Shown piece by piece: positions 17,401 through 25,878 of a stretch of DNA of 64,000 nucleotides. Made by a program: the position numbers and the translations under genes. Location: positions 124,001 through 188,000 of the forward strand of contig JAYRJU010000006.1 in NCBI GenBank assembly GCA_041906145.1, written 5' to 3'. Source of the stretch: SHVO01 sp041906145. GTDB taxonomy: Bacteria; Pseudomonadota; Alphaproteobacteria; Rhodospirillales; Rhodospirillaceae. Within the stretch, counting starts at the first letter, position 1, and each line of letters starts with the position of its first letter. The notes beneath the pieces are model-generated. The model was not told where the DNA came from. It made no database searches and saw only the letters and a program-made list of their open reading frames with translations.

Positions 17401-17606
17401 ACAAGATTGATCCCGGTCTCGCGCTGCAAGCGCTTTAGCCCGTCCTCGATACTCATCGCGCCGATCTTCACCGCATAGCGCGGCTCACGCGCATCCCCTT
17501 GGGCCTGCGCGCCGGCGGGCTGCGGCGCCGCAGCCGTGGCGAGCGCCGTCAGCGACAGCAGAAATGCTGCGGCGGCACGCTTGGTGCGAGGAAGGGAACG
17601 ACGCAT
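14451..17606 (-). CDS. TonB-dependent transducer with STN domain (FecA-like)
   Basis: A 1051-residue receptor. I chose the ATG at 17606, which begins MRRSLPRTKRAAAAFLLSL (signal peptide); a GTG 11 codons earlier is possible, and neither has a clear ribosome-binding site. An STN domain at about residues 45-115 (MSIEDGLKRLQRETGINLVF) marks a signalling receptor. It is followed by a TonB box (VVEEILVPG), a plug with GYEAPTPVTVLGADQIA and a beta-barrel ending FRAGVRFTL. It is the probable partner of the sigma/FecR pair that ends against its 3' end. It is paralogous to the receptor at 9854-12724. Confidence 0.92.
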   Translation of the reverse strand: MRRSLPRTKRAAAAFLLSLTALATAAAPQPAGAQAQGDAREPRYAVKIGAMSIEDGLKRLQRETGINLVFAPEQVKGLRTKGISGSFTAEDAIRRLLDGSGLVVINNRGSVFVVTAPDLPASVPEVREARKPPPLAPQLAMSDVVEEILVPGMRIARSGYEAPTPVTVLGADQIARQATGNLADLVNALPAFAGSQTPNQNIQTASGVAGTNGLSLRDLGIQRTLVLLDGQRSVAGTITGAADVNTFPQQLVSRVDVVTGGASAAYGSDALAGVVNFVLDKTFTGVKGEVSGGMTTYGDNAGFKIAMTAGHRFANDRVHALLSGEAEYNGGVIHPSNRAWNKSNIGLLANPAYTPTNGEPQLLILDPVNNSRAAPGGLITSGPLKGVAFGPGGVPYQFDYGLLNDGSNMYGSGQAAALNVHATQSLGTRASRQNLFARVSYDLTDHINVFLQHGWGHADSYSIALLPLYSGNLTVAADNAFIPPTLASRASALGVTFFGFGTINGDLENKSPEVVGDRRTIRTVLGAHGTFDLLDAPWTWDAYLQKGITHHTSELHRVINTARFAMAGDAVRGSTGAIVCRAALTDPGNGCVPYNLFGLGVNSKAALDYITGTDWRSERYEQNVQAFSLHGAPVRNWAGPISVAVGAENRSEKVSGITAPTGWFLGNYTPTFGSYTVTEGFAETVVPLAKDEPWARSVDVNGAVRATSYSTSGYVTTWKLGFTYAPIEDVSFRVTRSRDIRAPNLLELFSGGVSGTNNVINLITTDPTAFIRILSRGNPGLTPEKADTTGLGIMVQPRALPGFNGSVNYWRLNIKDSIQFLQGQDVVNYCYRGHQVFCDAITRSYVNAQEQYLINIAPLNLARQTVEGFDFEASYRFALSDLSDDLSGALTLRGLATHNRKNILNNGLNTPVNIAGVNEGSSSDSGMPSWRWMASLAYDNGALAAALTARGVSAGTLSNAFIACTSGCPAATIDHPTINVNHIDGAAYVDVSLAYKFKDTASVFLNIQNMADKDPAAVPRINGTPYGYAQTNPILYDILGRIFRAGVRFTL

Positions 17607-18362
17607 CGTGCTACGACGGCGGGCAGGTTCGCGGCGCACTTATCGGGCGGCGCGGAATCCATGCGCGCGCGAGCAATGACCCTTTCAGATCCTGCCCGCG
17701 ATGTCAGAGCTATACGGGCGAGACGGGCCGCGGTGGGCCGGCAGTGCTGATGAGCATGGTGTGTTCCCCTTGTGGTGATAGCAACCGAGTGTCATCCACA
17801 CGATGACCGGACATCAGACCGGAAAGCGGCGCTCACGCGGTCAGGCGTCGATCCTCCCTGCGAAAATCGACGCGGCGGCTCTCGTGCGGGGCTTACGCGT
17901 ATCGTCTAAGCCGCTGCAAGTATCACAAATATCGGTGAGGCCGCTCAACAGCAATTCAGCCAAAGGCGCCGCAACCGTTACGTCTGCCGCACCGCAAAAT
18001 TCCCTCCGACGAATTTCACGCCCCTCCCTGTCGGAAATTCAGCCCCCGTTACGTAGTATCGTTTGCCCTACTTGGATTTCAGCGGATTGGCATCGTTCTC
18101 AGCCGAGCTGATGTCACAGCGGGGGTTGCGAAGGGGAAGCTGTCTGGGGGGACTCATCAGAACGGCGCGGACTGAATTGTCTTCGTTTACTTGGTGGCGA
18201 AGCACCCTTGTCCCGCGATCCGCGCGGATGGTCCGCTCCCTTCTCCGGACGTTTCCCGGCTATCGTGTGGTTCCCCCTAACGATAGTCTTGGGCCGGCCG
18301 TGGCACTTCCCTGCGCGGCCGGCCCCATCCCATCACCACGCGCTCAATTGGAGACCCGCGTC
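17607..18362. other. Long intergenic region between divergent receptor and amidase genes
   Basis: 756 bp with no convincing gene; the frames that are open here lack protein-like composition. It must hold the promoters of the receptor and of the amidase. It contains inverted repeats at 18263-18287 (CTATCGT/ACGATAG) and 18291-18325. Confidence 0.5.
18291..18325 (+). promoter_or_regulatory. GC-rich stem-loop in the amidase leader
   Basis: GGGCCGGCCG and CGGCCGGCCC form a perfect 10-bp stem with a 15-nt loop. It ends 37 nt before the amidase ATG. It may be a leader structure or terminator of an upstream transcript; no U-tract follows. Confidence 0.4.
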
Positions 18363-20036
18363 ATGACGAGCCTTGCCTCTCTCAAGCCGGTACGCCGCAA
18401 ATGGGCCGGTGCGGCCACGGTGGCCATCGCAGCCGTCATGGCTTTCGCGCCGCCGTCGATGGCGGAAACGCTCGATCTTACAAGCGCGACCATCGCCGAC
18501 GTTCAAGCCGCGCTGGGCACGCGCAAGCTGAGTTCCGAAAAACTGACGCAAGCCTATCTCGCGCGCATCAAGGCCTATGACAAACAAGGCCCCGCGATCA
18601 ACGCGGTCATCATGGTGAATCCGAATGCGGTGAAAGAAGCCCGCGCAATGGACCGTGAGCGGCGCGGGGGCAAAGTGCGCGGACCACTGCACGGCATCCC
18701 CGTGATCGTGAAGGACAACTACAATACCGTCGATATGCCGACGACGGCGGGCTCGCAACTTCTGGCGGGCTCGATCCCGCCGACGGACGCCTATGTGGTG
18801 AAAAAGCTGCGCGACGCGGGCGCGATCATCATAGCCAAGGTGAACCTCAATGAGTTCGCCGGCAGCGGCGGTATGACGAACGGCGAGAAGGACCCGAAGA
18901 TCGCGGCGTTGGGCCGGGCCCAAGCTGGCTTCAGCTCGCAAGGCGGACAAACGCGTAACCCCCACGACATCGCGCGTGTTCCGTCCAGCTCCAGCGGCGG
19001 CACCGGCGCATCGGTTGCGGCGGCGTTCGGCCAATTTGGTCTTGGCACGGACACGGGCGGCTCGGTGCGCGGACCGTCTTCGGTCAACGGCATTGTTGGC
19101 CTCAAGACCAGCTACGGTCTCGTCAGCCGCGCCGGGATCGTACCGCTGTCCCTCAGCCTCGACACGTCCGGTCCGATGGCGCGCAGTGTGTATGACGTGG
19201 CCGCGGCCCTGAACGTGATGGTTGGGGTCGACCCCGACGACGCCACGACGCAGATGTCGGTGGGCAAAGCCGCGGCCGACTACACCGCGTTCGCGAAACC
19301 GGGCGGGCTGAAGGGCGCGCGCATCGGGATCGGCCGCGACTTCCTGGGCGGCGACGAACAGGTGGATAAGATCACCGAGGACGCGATCGCGACCTTGAAG
19401 TCGCTGGGCGCGGAGATCGTCGATCCGATCAAGGTGCCGAACTATCTCTTGGATCAACGCACCGGCGTGTACGCGCTGCTGGTCAACACGGAATTCAAGG
19501 CTCAGATTACCGACTATCTTCAGACCCTCAAGCCTGGTTTCCCGCGCAGCTTCGACGAGATCGTGGCGCTGGCCAACGATCCGGCGACCAACTACCGCAG
19601 TCCGGAGAAGGCGTTCGGCTTGAAGTATTCGCAAGCGCATGCCGTCGGGATCGATACCCCGACCTACCTCGCGCTCAAGAACCAGGCCCTACCGGCCATT
19701 CGTGCGGGGGTTGAAGCGGTGTTCGCGTCCTACAAGATCGATGCCATCCTGGCGCCGACCAATTCGACGCCCGCGCAGCTCATCGCCGAGCCGCGCCGGG
19801 GCGGCGGTGGACGCGGTGATTCGCCGGGCAATCTGACCAATGAATCCTGGGTGCCCGAGATGGTCGTGCCCGCGGGCATGACCAGCGAAGGCCTGCCGGT
19901 GACGATATCGTTCATCGGCATGCCTTTCAGCGAAGCCAAGCTGATTGGCTACGCGTATGACTTCGAACAAGCCACCAAAGCCCGGCGCCTTCCGAAGAAC
20001 ACGCCTGAACTGAAGACCGATAAGATCAACTACTAG
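18363..20036 (+). CDS. Exported amidase (amidase-signature family)
   Basis: A 557-residue protein with a signal peptide (RRKWAGAATVAIAAVMAFAPPSMAE) and the complete amidase-signature triad: K117 (VIVKDNYN), cis-S210 in SSSSGGTGAS and nucleophile S234 in GTDTGGSVRGPSS. These enzymes hydrolyse amide bonds; an exported form would act on periplasmic amides or peptides. GGAG precedes the ATG at 18363. The frame is open upstream, but that segment lacks a ribosome-binding site and protein character. A Gly/Arg-rich insert (EPRRGGGGRGDSPG) lies near residue 480. The gene overlaps the convergent FAD-protein gene by 11 bp. Confidence 0.92.
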   Translation: MTSLASLKPVRRKWAGAATVAIAAVMAFAPPSMAETLDLTSATIADVQAALGTRKLSSEKLTQAYLARIKAYDKQGPAINAVIMVNPNAVKEARAMDRERRGGKVRGPLHGIPVIVKDNYNTVDMPTTAGSQLLAGSIPPTDAYVVKKLRDAGAIIIAKVNLNEFAGSGGMTNGEKDPKIAALGRAQAGFSSQGGQTRNPHDIARVPSSSSGGTGASVAAAFGQFGLGTDTGGSVRGPSSVNGIVGLKTSYGLVSRAGIVPLSLSLDTSGPMARSVYDVAAALNVMVGVDPDDATTQMSVGKAAADYTAFAKPGGLKGARIGIGRDFLGGDEQVDKITEDAIATLKSLGAEIVDPIKVPNYLLDQRTGVYALLVNTEFKAQITDYLQTLKPGFPRSFDEIVALANDPATNYRSPEKAFGLKYSQAHAVGIDTPTYLALKNQALPAIRAGVEAVFASYKIDAILAPTNSTPAQLIAEPRRGGGGRGDSPGNLTNESWVPEMVVPAGMTSEGLPVTISFIGMPFSEAKLIGYAYDFEQATKARRLPKNTPELKTDKINY

Positions 20037-21372
20037 GTTTCAGCAGCGTCTCGGCCATCGCCACGCATGCGCGCCGAATGTCCGGGACGGACGTGATTTC
20101 CCAGAACACGCCGCGCGTGGGTGGGCCCACGGCGGAAATGTTTGGCGACGCCGCGCCCGTGGCGTCGATGACCATGCACGCATCGTTCACGTCCAACCCC
20201 AACTGCAGCGGATCTGGCCGGATCACGCCCGCTTCGACCGCGTTGCGGACAAGCGGATTGGAAGTCTTGGCGTAATCGCCCTGCGGTCCGGTGCAATTCA
20301 CGATCCACGCGGGCGAGGTCCGCGTCACCGCGCTTTCGCCGCGCCGGCGGATGGCCACATCGAACGCCCCGTCCTTGAAATCGATAGAAAGGATACGTCC
20401 CGCCGAAACCGTGAGCTGATCGCGCTGTTGCGCATGGGCCAGTGTATCGGCGACGGCCGGTGCGACGCGGTGGCGATGAACGTCCCAATGCGCGCGGATA
20501 TGGCGGAGGAATTGACGGCGCTCGGCGAGCGAAAGACCGCGCCAGAGGTCGATCGTCCAGGGGCGGAGGGCGTCGATGACGTCGCGCCAGTCGTGACCGC
20601 GCGCCGGCGCGTCCTTTGCCGTCGTCCGCACGGCGCGGAATATCTCCAGAAGCGAACCTGTGGGCTTCGGCAGCGTCAGGGGGTGCGCGGCCTCATGGCG
20701 ATGCGGAATGACGCCGTGGCGCGAGATCACGGCGATCTTGCCCCGATGGCCGCGGCGGGACAGTGTTTCGACCACGTCGGCCATGGTGAGGCCACTGCCA
20801 ATGATCAGGATATCGTCGTTCGTCAGTATGGTTTCGAGCCCCCGCGCCTTCCACGGATCATGCAGATAGCGCGGGGAATTGCGCGCGGCGTCCGTGACGC
20901 CCGGCGGCGAACCCGGCGGCAGGTTGCCGAAGCACAGCGCGATGCGATCAAACGTCAGGCGGCGTCCATCCGCGAGGCTGACGGCCGGATGCGCGCCCGC
21001 ATGAAGTGCGCTCGCCACGCCCGCGACAAAGGACACGGACACCTTCCCCGCATGATCGGCCACGGCCGCGCGCAGGACATGGCCCACATAATCGCCGTAG
21101 CGCATGCGCGACATGAAGGTGGAGGCGGGTGACGAATCGCCGTTCGCGCTCAGCCAGGCATGGAAATCGTGCGGATCGTCGGGGAACGCGCCCATGTTTC
21201 CGGCGCGCACATTCAGAAGGTGCTCGGGGTTCACCGTGCCGTACGCAGCGCCGCGGCCGAGCTCGTCCGCGCTTTCGATGATCGTGATCGCCGTGCCGGC
21301 GGGCGCGCGGCGCAGAAGTTGGACCGCGAGCAGACAGCCGCTAAATCCGCCACCGATAATTCCGATATGCAT
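20026..21372 (-). CDS. FAD/NAD(P)-binding protein (COG4529-like)
   Basis: A 448-residue flavoprotein starting at the ATG at 21372, where the dinucleotide-binding motif GIIGGGFSGCLLAVQLL begins immediately. A second nucleotide motif (ILIIGSGLTMADVVETLSRRG) and an NCTGPQGDY segment follow. The family resembles hydroxyacylglutathione/lysine-N-hydroxylase-like FAD oxidoreductases, but the substrate is unknown. The frame is open upstream of the chosen start without protein-like sequence. Convergent with the amidase gene. Confidence 0.85.
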   Translation of the reverse strand: MHIGIIGGGFSGCLLAVQLLRRAPAGTAITIIESADELGRGAAYGTVNPEHLLNVRAGNMGAFPDDPHDFHAWLSANGDSSPASTFMSRMRYGDYVGHVLRAAVADHAGKVSVSFVAGVASALHAGAHPAVSLADGRRLTFDRIALCFGNLPPGSPPGVTDAARNSPRYLHDPWKARGLETILTNDDILIIGSGLTMADVVETLSRRGHRGKIAVISRHGVIPHRHEAAHPLTLPKPTGSLLEIFRAVRTTAKDAPARGHDWRDVIDALRPWTIDLWRGLSLAERRQFLRHIRAHWDVHRHRVAPAVADTLAHAQQRDQLTVSAGRILSIDFKDGAFDVAIRRRGESAVTRTSPAWIVNCTGPQGDYAKTSNPLVRNAVEAGVIRPDPLQLGLDVNDACMVIDATGAASPNISAVGPPTRGVFWEITSVPDIRRACVAMAETLLKPSS

Positions 21373-21457
21373 GGCGCCAGGGATAAAGCCGAAAGAGGGT
21401 GACGTCCAGTCTCGCGGGGGGCTTCCCCGCCACAGCGGCGGCGCGTAAGTTCGTCTC

Positions 21458-21922
21458 ATGACCCTCGATTCCGTCCGCGCTGATCTGGCGCACCGCGCCC
21501 CCGATCTCGAGATTATCGAGTCCGATGTCAGCACCGCGACCGTGGCGCTGGCCGCCGTGGCGCACGGGGTCGAACCCGGTCAGATCGCCAAGACGCTGTC
21601 GTTGAAAATCGGCGACCGGCGATTCTTGCTTGTCACACGCGGCGACTACCGTCTCGACAACAAGAAAGCCAAAGAGGCGTTCGGCGCAAAGCCGAGCATG
21701 CTGTCGCATGACGAGGTCGTGGAGATCACCGGTCATCCGGTTGGCGGCGTTTGCCCCTTTGGTCTGGCCCAGCCATTGAAAGTCTATTGCGACATATCGT
21801 TGAAATCCTTCACCGAGGTCTGGCCGGCGGCGGGGTCCATCAACACGTCCGTGCGGATCACACCGCAACGGCTGGCGGAGTTGGTCACCGCGGTGTGGGT
21901 GGACGCCTGTAAAGCGCCCTAA
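21458..21922 (+). CDS. ybaK: YbaK/EbsC-family aminoacyl-tRNA deacylase
   Basis: A 154-residue protein of the YbaK/ProXp superfamily, which hydrolyses mischarged aminoacyl-tRNAs such as Cys-tRNA(Pro). Family features are the lysine in GQIAKTLSLKIGDRRFLLV, the DNKKAKEAFG segment and the GHPVGGVCPFGL loop. It is complete and alone between divergent and co-directional neighbours. Confidence 0.9.
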   Translation: MTLDSVRADLAHRAPDLEIIESDVSTATVALAAVAHGVEPGQIAKTLSLKIGDRRFLLVTRGDYRLDNKKAKEAFGAKPSMLSHDEVVEITGHPVGGVCPFGLAQPLKVYCDISLKSFTEVWPAAGSINTSVRITPQRLAELVTAVWVDACKAP

Positions 21923-21995
21923 ATCCCCTCGCTTTCGACTCGAAGCCTGTCGTAACGTTCCTCCAAAGCATGGCAAAGACCGTGAGGGAAAGATC

Positions 21996-23210
21996 ATGAC
22001 GGCCGCTGCGGATGAACCACTTCTCAATCTTATGTCGCCGGACGTCCTGCGGAATCCCTACCCCTCCTTCGACCGCTTGCGCGCCGCCGAGCCCGTGCAC
22101 CGGCTTCCGCTCGGTTTCGTGGTGCTGAGCCGTTACGACGACGTCAGCCTTGTCCTGAAAGACAAACGCTTCGGGAAGACGTTCGCCGAGCGCATGACCT
22201 TGCGCAACGGGCCGGCCATCATGGATGAACCCGTGTTCCGCAGCATGAGCAAGTGGATGATGTGGGTGAACCCGCCCGATCACACGCGCCTGCGCGGCCT
22301 CGTCACCAAGGCCTTCGTGGCCCGGCGCATGGAAGATATGCGGCCGCGCATTCAGGCCCAGGTCGATGCGATCATCGATAAGATGGAGAAAAAAGGCGGC
22401 GGCGACCTGATTGCCGATTTTGCATTCGCCCTGCCCGTCGGCGTGATCTGCGACATGCTGGGCATCCCGCAGGACGACGTGCCGATGTTTATCGGAGCCG
22501 TGGCTAACGCCGCGAAACTACTGGATCCAGTGATGCTCAGCCGCGCCGAGATCGACGAGGCCAACGGTCACTTTCAGAATATGGCCGATTACTTCGCGCG
22601 GCTGTTCGAGCAGCGCCGCCGCGCGCCCGGCAGCGATCTGACCTCGCACCTGCTGGCCGCCGAGGAATCCGGCGACAAGCTCTCGATGGAAGAGCTGACC
22701 GCGAACATGATCCAGCTTTTCAGCGCGGGTCATGAGACCAGCATCAATCTGATCGGCAATGGGCTGCTCGCCCTCGCGCAACATCCAGACCAGTTGAACC
22801 TTCTGCGCAAGAACCCGTCCCTCACCGACAACGCGGTGGAGGAAATGCTGCGTTACGATTCCCCCGTGCAAGCCGCCGGACGCGACGCGATGGAAGACGT
22901 GGAGGTCGGCGGCGTGAAACTCGGCAAGGGCGAAGCGATCGTTTGCCTCCTGGGCGCGGCGAATCGCGACCCGGCGGTTTTCCCGGATCCCCATAAACTC
23001 GACATCACACGCGCCAACACCAAACACGTGTCTTTCGGCGGCGGTAGCCACTTTTGTATCGGCGCGCAGCTCGCGCGTATCGAGGCGCAGGTCGCATTCG
23101 AGACGCTTTTACGGCGTCTGCCGCACTTAAAGATTCAAAACACCGACGCCCCGGACTGGCGTATGATGTTCGTCATCCGCGGCATGAATGTCCTGCCCGC
23201 GACTTGGTAA
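21996..23210 (+). CDS. Cytochrome P450 (complete, soluble bacterial class)
   Basis: A 404-residue P450 with every hallmark: C-helix WVNPPDHTRLR, I-helix FSAGHETS (oxygen-activating Thr), K-helix EEMLRYDSP (ExxR), and the heme loop FGGGSHFCIGAQLAR with proximal C354. GAGGGA lies upstream of the ATG. It is a class I type that would need separate ferredoxin and reductase; neither is encoded nearby. It has no obvious link to the P450 gene at the left edge, which belongs to a different subgroup. Substrate unknown. Confidence 0.95.
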   Translation: MTAAADEPLLNLMSPDVLRNPYPSFDRLRAAEPVHRLPLGFVVLSRYDDVSLVLKDKRFGKTFAERMTLRNGPAIMDEPVFRSMSKWMMWVNPPDHTRLRGLVTKAFVARRMEDMRPRIQAQVDAIIDKMEKKGGGDLIADFAFALPVGVICDMLGIPQDDVPMFIGAVANAAKLLDPVMLSRAEIDEANGHFQNMADYFARLFEQRRRAPGSDLTSHLLAAEESGDKLSMEELTANMIQLFSAGHETSINLIGNGLLALAQHPDQLNLLRKNPSLTDNAVEEMLRYDSPVQAAGRDAMEDVEVGGVKLGKGEAIVCLLGAANRDPAVFPDPHKLDITRANTKHVSFGGGSHFCIGAQLARIEAQVAFETLLRRLPHLKIQNTDAPDWRMMFVIRGMNVLPATW

Positions 23211-23225
23211 TGTTGAAGGAGCGTC

Positions 23226-23813
23226 ATGGTGTCTCGTTTCTCCCCCGGGGCCACGGTCTACGGGAAGGACGGCCGCTCTTACACTGTTGAAGCCATTGAC
23301 GGCGGAACGGTCTATTGCACCGCCTCGAACGGCGCCGAAACCGAGTTTCCGGAAGCCACGCTGTTCACCGAAGCCGAATGGGCGGCGCGGGCCGCGCAGT
23401 CGAAACACGGCAAGCGCGAGGTACCCTACCCGCGCCTGAAACAGTCCCGCCACTACGCGAGCACGGCGGCGAAAGTCACAAGCGCGGCGTCGGAGCAATT
23501 ACTGAGCCGCGTCTCACGGCTGATGCCTAGCCTGCTCGACTTCGTGGCCTTCACGGTGGCATCCGATATCCTGGCCGAGACCCATGACGACGACCTGATC
23601 GATCACCTTTCGATCGTCAAATGCCGCCAGATTTTCGACAGCGCCTCGCCGGAAGTGCGCGCGTCGCTCGTCGCCCGCGTACTCGAGACGCAACCCGAAG
23701 CGCTGGTGAGCGCCGCGGGGCTTGGCGACAACCTCGTGCAGGCGATGGTGACCAAAGGTTTGGAGCCTTTGGAACAAGCCTACGAAGATTTTCAAGACAG
23801 GCCGCGCCGCTAA
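23226..23813 (+). CDS. Conserved-looking hypothetical protein
   Basis: A 195-residue protein with AAGGAG before the ATG. The N-terminal 50 residues look like a small beta-barrel (GATVYGKDGRSYTVEAIDGGTVYCTASNG), and the rest is helical with acidic patches (DILAETHDDDLIDHLSIVKCRQIF). No membrane segments and no family I recognise. It lies 15 bp after the P450 gene and may be co-transcribed. Confidence 0.7.
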   Translation: MVSRFSPGATVYGKDGRSYTVEAIDGGTVYCTASNGAETEFPEATLFTEAEWAARAAQSKHGKREVPYPRLKQSRHYASTAAKVTSAASEQLLSRVSRLMPSLLDFVAFTVASDILAETHDDDLIDHLSIVKCRQIFDSASPEVRASLVARVLETQPEALVSAAGLGDNLVQAMVTKGLEPLEQAYEDFQDRPRR

Positions 23814-24070
23814 ACCAGCGCGCTCGCGATCATTTTCCGCAGAGTCCGATTACGCTTGAGATGCCACTCGCGGCTCATAGCCGCGCTGCGATCGGCGTGG
23901 CGCTCCGCATACAGCAGGAACCATATGCGCCCCCGGGTCGAGCGCGCGCCGGTACCGTCGTTATGGCGCGCGATGCGCTGATCGAGATCGGTCGTCCAGC
24001 CGACATAGGTTCGGTGACCGCCCTTCCCCCGGCTTCCGATCACATAGACGTAGCAGACGTCCGCGCTCAT
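23810..24070 (-). CDS. GIY-YIG nuclease-family protein (UPF0213-like)
   Basis: An 86-residue single-domain protein. The GIY-YIG motif is in CYVYVIGSRGKGGHRTYVGWTTDLDQRIARHN, followed by the arginine helix and the W-E region (REWHLKRNRTLRKMI). The family cleaves or binds nucleic acid; the physiological role of these small solo forms is unclear. Its ATG overlaps the stop of the SPINDLY-type gene (ATGA). Confidence 0.88.
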   Translation of the reverse strand: MSADVCYVYVIGSRGKGGHRTYVGWTTDLDQRIARHNDGTGARSTRGRIWFLLYAERHADRSAAMSREWHLKRNRTLRKMIASALV

Positions 24071-25845
24071 GGGGTTTCAGTGACGGCGAATTCCTGCGGC
24101 GCGAGGCCGGAGGCGTGGCGCGCCCACATGCTCTCAAAAGCACGTTCGATGTTGCGCGTATAGCGCAAGGTGTCGAAGAGGGGCGCGGTTGCGCGGCTTT
24201 GCCACAAGCGGTCCTTCAACGCGGCGAGCGCTGCGGGATTCCGGGCAAGTTCCAGGGCGCGCGCCTCATATGCTTCAAGCGAACCGGTTATAAGCTCCGG
24301 AAGCCCAGCGGCGGTCAAGGCGCTCGCCGCCACCCGGCTCGCAAAAGTCTCTCCCGCGCAAGTGAGGATCGGCAGACCACCCCACAAGGCGTCACTGGCG
24401 GTGGTGTGCGCATTATAGGGGAACGTATCGAGGAAAAGATCGGCCGCGCGATGACGCGCGAGATGCGCCCCGATGGCAACCCGCTGCGCGAAGACAAGCC
24501 GCTCCGGCGCGATCCCACGCTTGGTCGCTTCCGCCCGCAGGTTGCGCGCAGCAACCGGGTTGTTTTCCAGAAGCCAAAGCACGCTGCCCTCGACGGCGCC
24601 AAGCAGACGCATCCAGACGTCGAAGACTTCGGGCAATATCTTGAAGCCATCGTTGAAACTACAAAACACGAAACCAGCATTGGGCAGCCCCAATTCCTTG
24701 CGCGGCGGCGTGTGCAGCGCGCCGTAGCGCGGCAGCGCGTTGGGCTGATAGCTATGCGGGAGCTGCACGATCTGTTCGCTGAAATGCCCCCTGTGCTCGA
24801 ACGGCGTAAGGACGGGATCGCCGATCAAATAGTCGTAACAGGGTGCGGCCGCGGTGCCGGGGTAGCCCAGATAATTCACCTGAAGCGGCGCGATTCGGCC
24901 GGCAAAGATCGCCGGCTGGCGGCTGGTGAAAACATTGAGATCGACGGCTATATGCAAGCCTTCCGCCCGGGCGAGATCGGCGATTTCGGCGTCGGAGCGT
25001 TGCTCGCATTCAATCATCCGGTCCATGGACTTGGCGATATTCGCGCGGATCGAATCGCGCCTTCCCCCCACCGCGAAGCCGACGATCTCAAAGCGCGAAC
25101 GGTCGTGCGCTTCCAGCATCCCCGCCATCAAATGGGACGTGGCGTGCGCGCAGAAGTCCGCCGAGACATAACCGATGCGGATCTTTTCCCCGGCCTTCAG
25201 AGGCTGCGGCGCGAAAGCCTTTCGCACGGCGGCTGGAAAGGCGGCCGCGGCGGCTTTGTGCTGTTGTTCAGCGGTTGAAGGTAACGAGAGCAGCCAGAAA
25301 GGGCGCGTGGCCGGCGCGCCCGTATCCACGGCGGCCAACAGTCTCCGGAGCCCGTCCTGGTAACCGTCCCACCGGCAGATGTGCATCGCATAGTGTAAGG
25401 CTTGACCGAGGATGAAGCGGATATCCGGCTTCAAGCGCGCGGCGGCTTCGAGGTCGCTGACGCCGGTTTCCGTTTCGCCGAGGGCGATGAAGGACGCGCC
25501 GCGCGTGGCCAGGGCCTCGGGAAACTCGGATGCGAACGCCAGGACTTTCAGCACATCCGCCATGGCATCGTGATATCGGCCGAGGTCCGCATAAGCCCGG
25601 GCGCGGACCGTCTGGGCCCGGAGATCGAAGTTGCTGGCCGCCAAAGCATCGTTGGCAAGTGTGATGGCCTCCTGCGGGCGGCCCGCATCGCAGGCCAGGG
25701 CGGCCCGCGCGCCCAGCGCCCCCGCCCGTGCGATGGCGTTCCGGGGCTCCTTCGTAAGCACCTGCTCAAAGCGCAGGAGCGCCTCCTTGAGGCGCCCCTG
25801 TTCTTCGAGATCGATAGCTTCGTCGAGGATCGCGGCAATATCCAT
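24067..25845 (-). CDS. TPR-containing O-GlcNAc-transferase-like protein (SPINDLY family)
   Basis: A 592-residue protein. About 150 N-terminal residues form TPR helices (EEQGRLKEALLRFEQVLTKEP and repeats). The rest is the GT41 catalytic region: RIGYVSADFCAHATSHLM, VNYLGYPGTAAAPCYDYLIGD, FVFCSFNDGFKILPEVFDVW and DTFPYNAHTTASDALWGGLP. Such proteins transfer sugars to Ser/Thr of proteins; in bacteria they are often tied to flagellin or surface glycosylation. No flagellin gene is in the window. Complete and of normal length. Confidence 0.9.
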   Translation of the reverse strand: MDIAAILDEAIDLEEQGRLKEALLRFEQVLTKEPRNAIARAGALGARAALACDAGRPQEAITLANDALAASNFDLRAQTVRARAYADLGRYHDAMADVLKVLAFASEFPEALATRGASFIALGETETGVSDLEAAARLKPDIRFILGQALHYAMHICRWDGYQDGLRRLLAAVDTGAPATRPFWLLSLPSTAEQQHKAAAAAFPAAVRKAFAPQPLKAGEKIRIGYVSADFCAHATSHLMAGMLEAHDRSRFEIVGFAVGGRRDSIRANIAKSMDRMIECEQRSDAEIADLARAEGLHIAVDLNVFTSRQPAIFAGRIAPLQVNYLGYPGTAAAPCYDYLIGDPVLTPFEHRGHFSEQIVQLPHSYQPNALPRYGALHTPPRKELGLPNAGFVFCSFNDGFKILPEVFDVWMRLLGAVEGSVLWLLENNPVAARNLRAEATKRGIAPERLVFAQRVAIGAHLARHRAADLFLDTFPYNAHTTASDALWGGLPILTCAGETFASRVAASALTAAGLPELITGSLEAYEARALELARNPAALAALKDRLWQSRATAPLFDTLRYTRNIERAFESMWARHASGLAPQEFAVTETP

Positions 25846-25878
25846 TGCCGCGAAACTAACAGACCGCGAGACTCGCCG

